Source: Ferrimonas sp044433165 (lineage in GTDB: Bacteria; Pseudomonadota; Gammaproteobacteria; Enterobacterales; Shewanellaceae). From it: 6,848 nt of DNA. The DNA is taken from contig JAWXTX010000135.1 in NCBI GenBank assembly GCA_044433165.1, forward strand, positions 1 through 6,848. The letters are read 5' to 3'. The notes below the pieces were generated by a model. That model saw only the letters and a list, made by a program, of their open reading frames with translations, made no database searches and had not been told where the DNA came from. Positions 6,794-6,848 of the stretch are shown one piece after another. Made by a program: the position numbers and the translations under genes. Numbering within the stretch: position 1 is the stretch's first letter; every line of letters begins with the position of its first letter.

Positions 6794-6848
6794 GTCGACG
6801 GGACAACGGCTCGCCAAAAGCGATTAAGCCTCACCAACGACAAGTTCC
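6794..6848 (+). other. Start of a probable rRNA operon leader, cut by the window edge
   Basis: The first 55 nt of the inferred transcript include GGGACAACGGC, like the rrn P1 leader. A hairpin can form from GGCT (6808-6811) with AGCC (6827-6830) and CGC (6812-6814) with GCG (6820-6822), leaving ATTA bulged. No open reading frame, boxA antitermination motif or mature rRNA sequence is visible before the edge. Confidence 0.6.

Larger units (their letters stand above)
6431..6848. other. 418-bp intergenic region between metNIQ and a rightward stable-RNA promoter
   Basis: There is no protein gene here. From left to right it holds the short metN leader, the metN promoter with its MetJ boxes (to 6517), and an AT-rich stretch (about 6520-6632). 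A less structured stretch follows (6633-6715), then a Fis site, an AT-rich tract, a strong rightward promoter and about 55 nt of leader. In the AT-rich part TTGATA (6581-6586), a 17-bp spacer and TATCAA (6604-6609) could be a weak second rightward promoter, but this match is near what chance gives in such DNA. Confidence 0.7.

Overview
The window looks like chromosomal DNA of a gammaproteobacterium. The evidence is MetJ-type operator boxes in front of metNIQ, a Fis-consensus site ahead of a stable-RNA P1-type promoter, an acetate-symporter-like carrier of the VC_2705 type, and proteins that read like Vibrio, Aeromonas and Shewanella homologues. Order or genus cannot be fixed by eye. There are no mobile-element, phage or CRISPR signatures; this is core metabolism and transport DNA.

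Layout: (i) 1-1466, plus strand: the C-terminal part of a sodium:solute symporter whose N-terminus lies outside the window. (ii) 1514-1544: a bidirectional terminator between two convergent genes. (iii) 1599-2801, minus strand: a dicarboxylate/amino-acid:cation symporter (DAACS/GltPh fold) with substitutions at substrate-site positions. (iv) 2802-3042: an intergenic stretch with an imperfect inverted repeat. (v) 3043-3810, minus strand: a YeaD-like D-hexose-6-phosphate mutarotase. (vi) 3878-3904: a strong minus-strand terminator with a UUCG loop. (vii) 6430 down to 3931, minus strand: the metN-metI-metQ operon for methionine uptake, with metN and metI overlapping. Its promoter is covered by five 8-bp MetJ boxes. 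(viii) 6431-6848: a 418-bp intergenic region. It holds the met promoter/operator on its left side. On its right side it has a perfect Fis site, an AT-rich UP-like tract, a TTGCGC-16-TATAAT promoter with GC-rich discriminator, and the start of a transcript leader that resembles a ribosomal RNA operon leader. The mature RNA genes would lie beyond the right edge.

How the genes work together: MetN (ATPase), MetI (permease) and MetQ (lipoprotein receptor) form one ABC importer, probably repressed by MetJ-SAM when methionine is plentiful. The two secondary carriers and the mutarotase have their own transcription units and no visible functional link to met.

I did not find a convincing undescribed multi-gene system. 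The points most worth a second look are the altered binding site of the DAACS carrier, the EF-hand-like loop in the symporter, the split MetJ operator, and the unexplained inverted repeat at 2973-3022.
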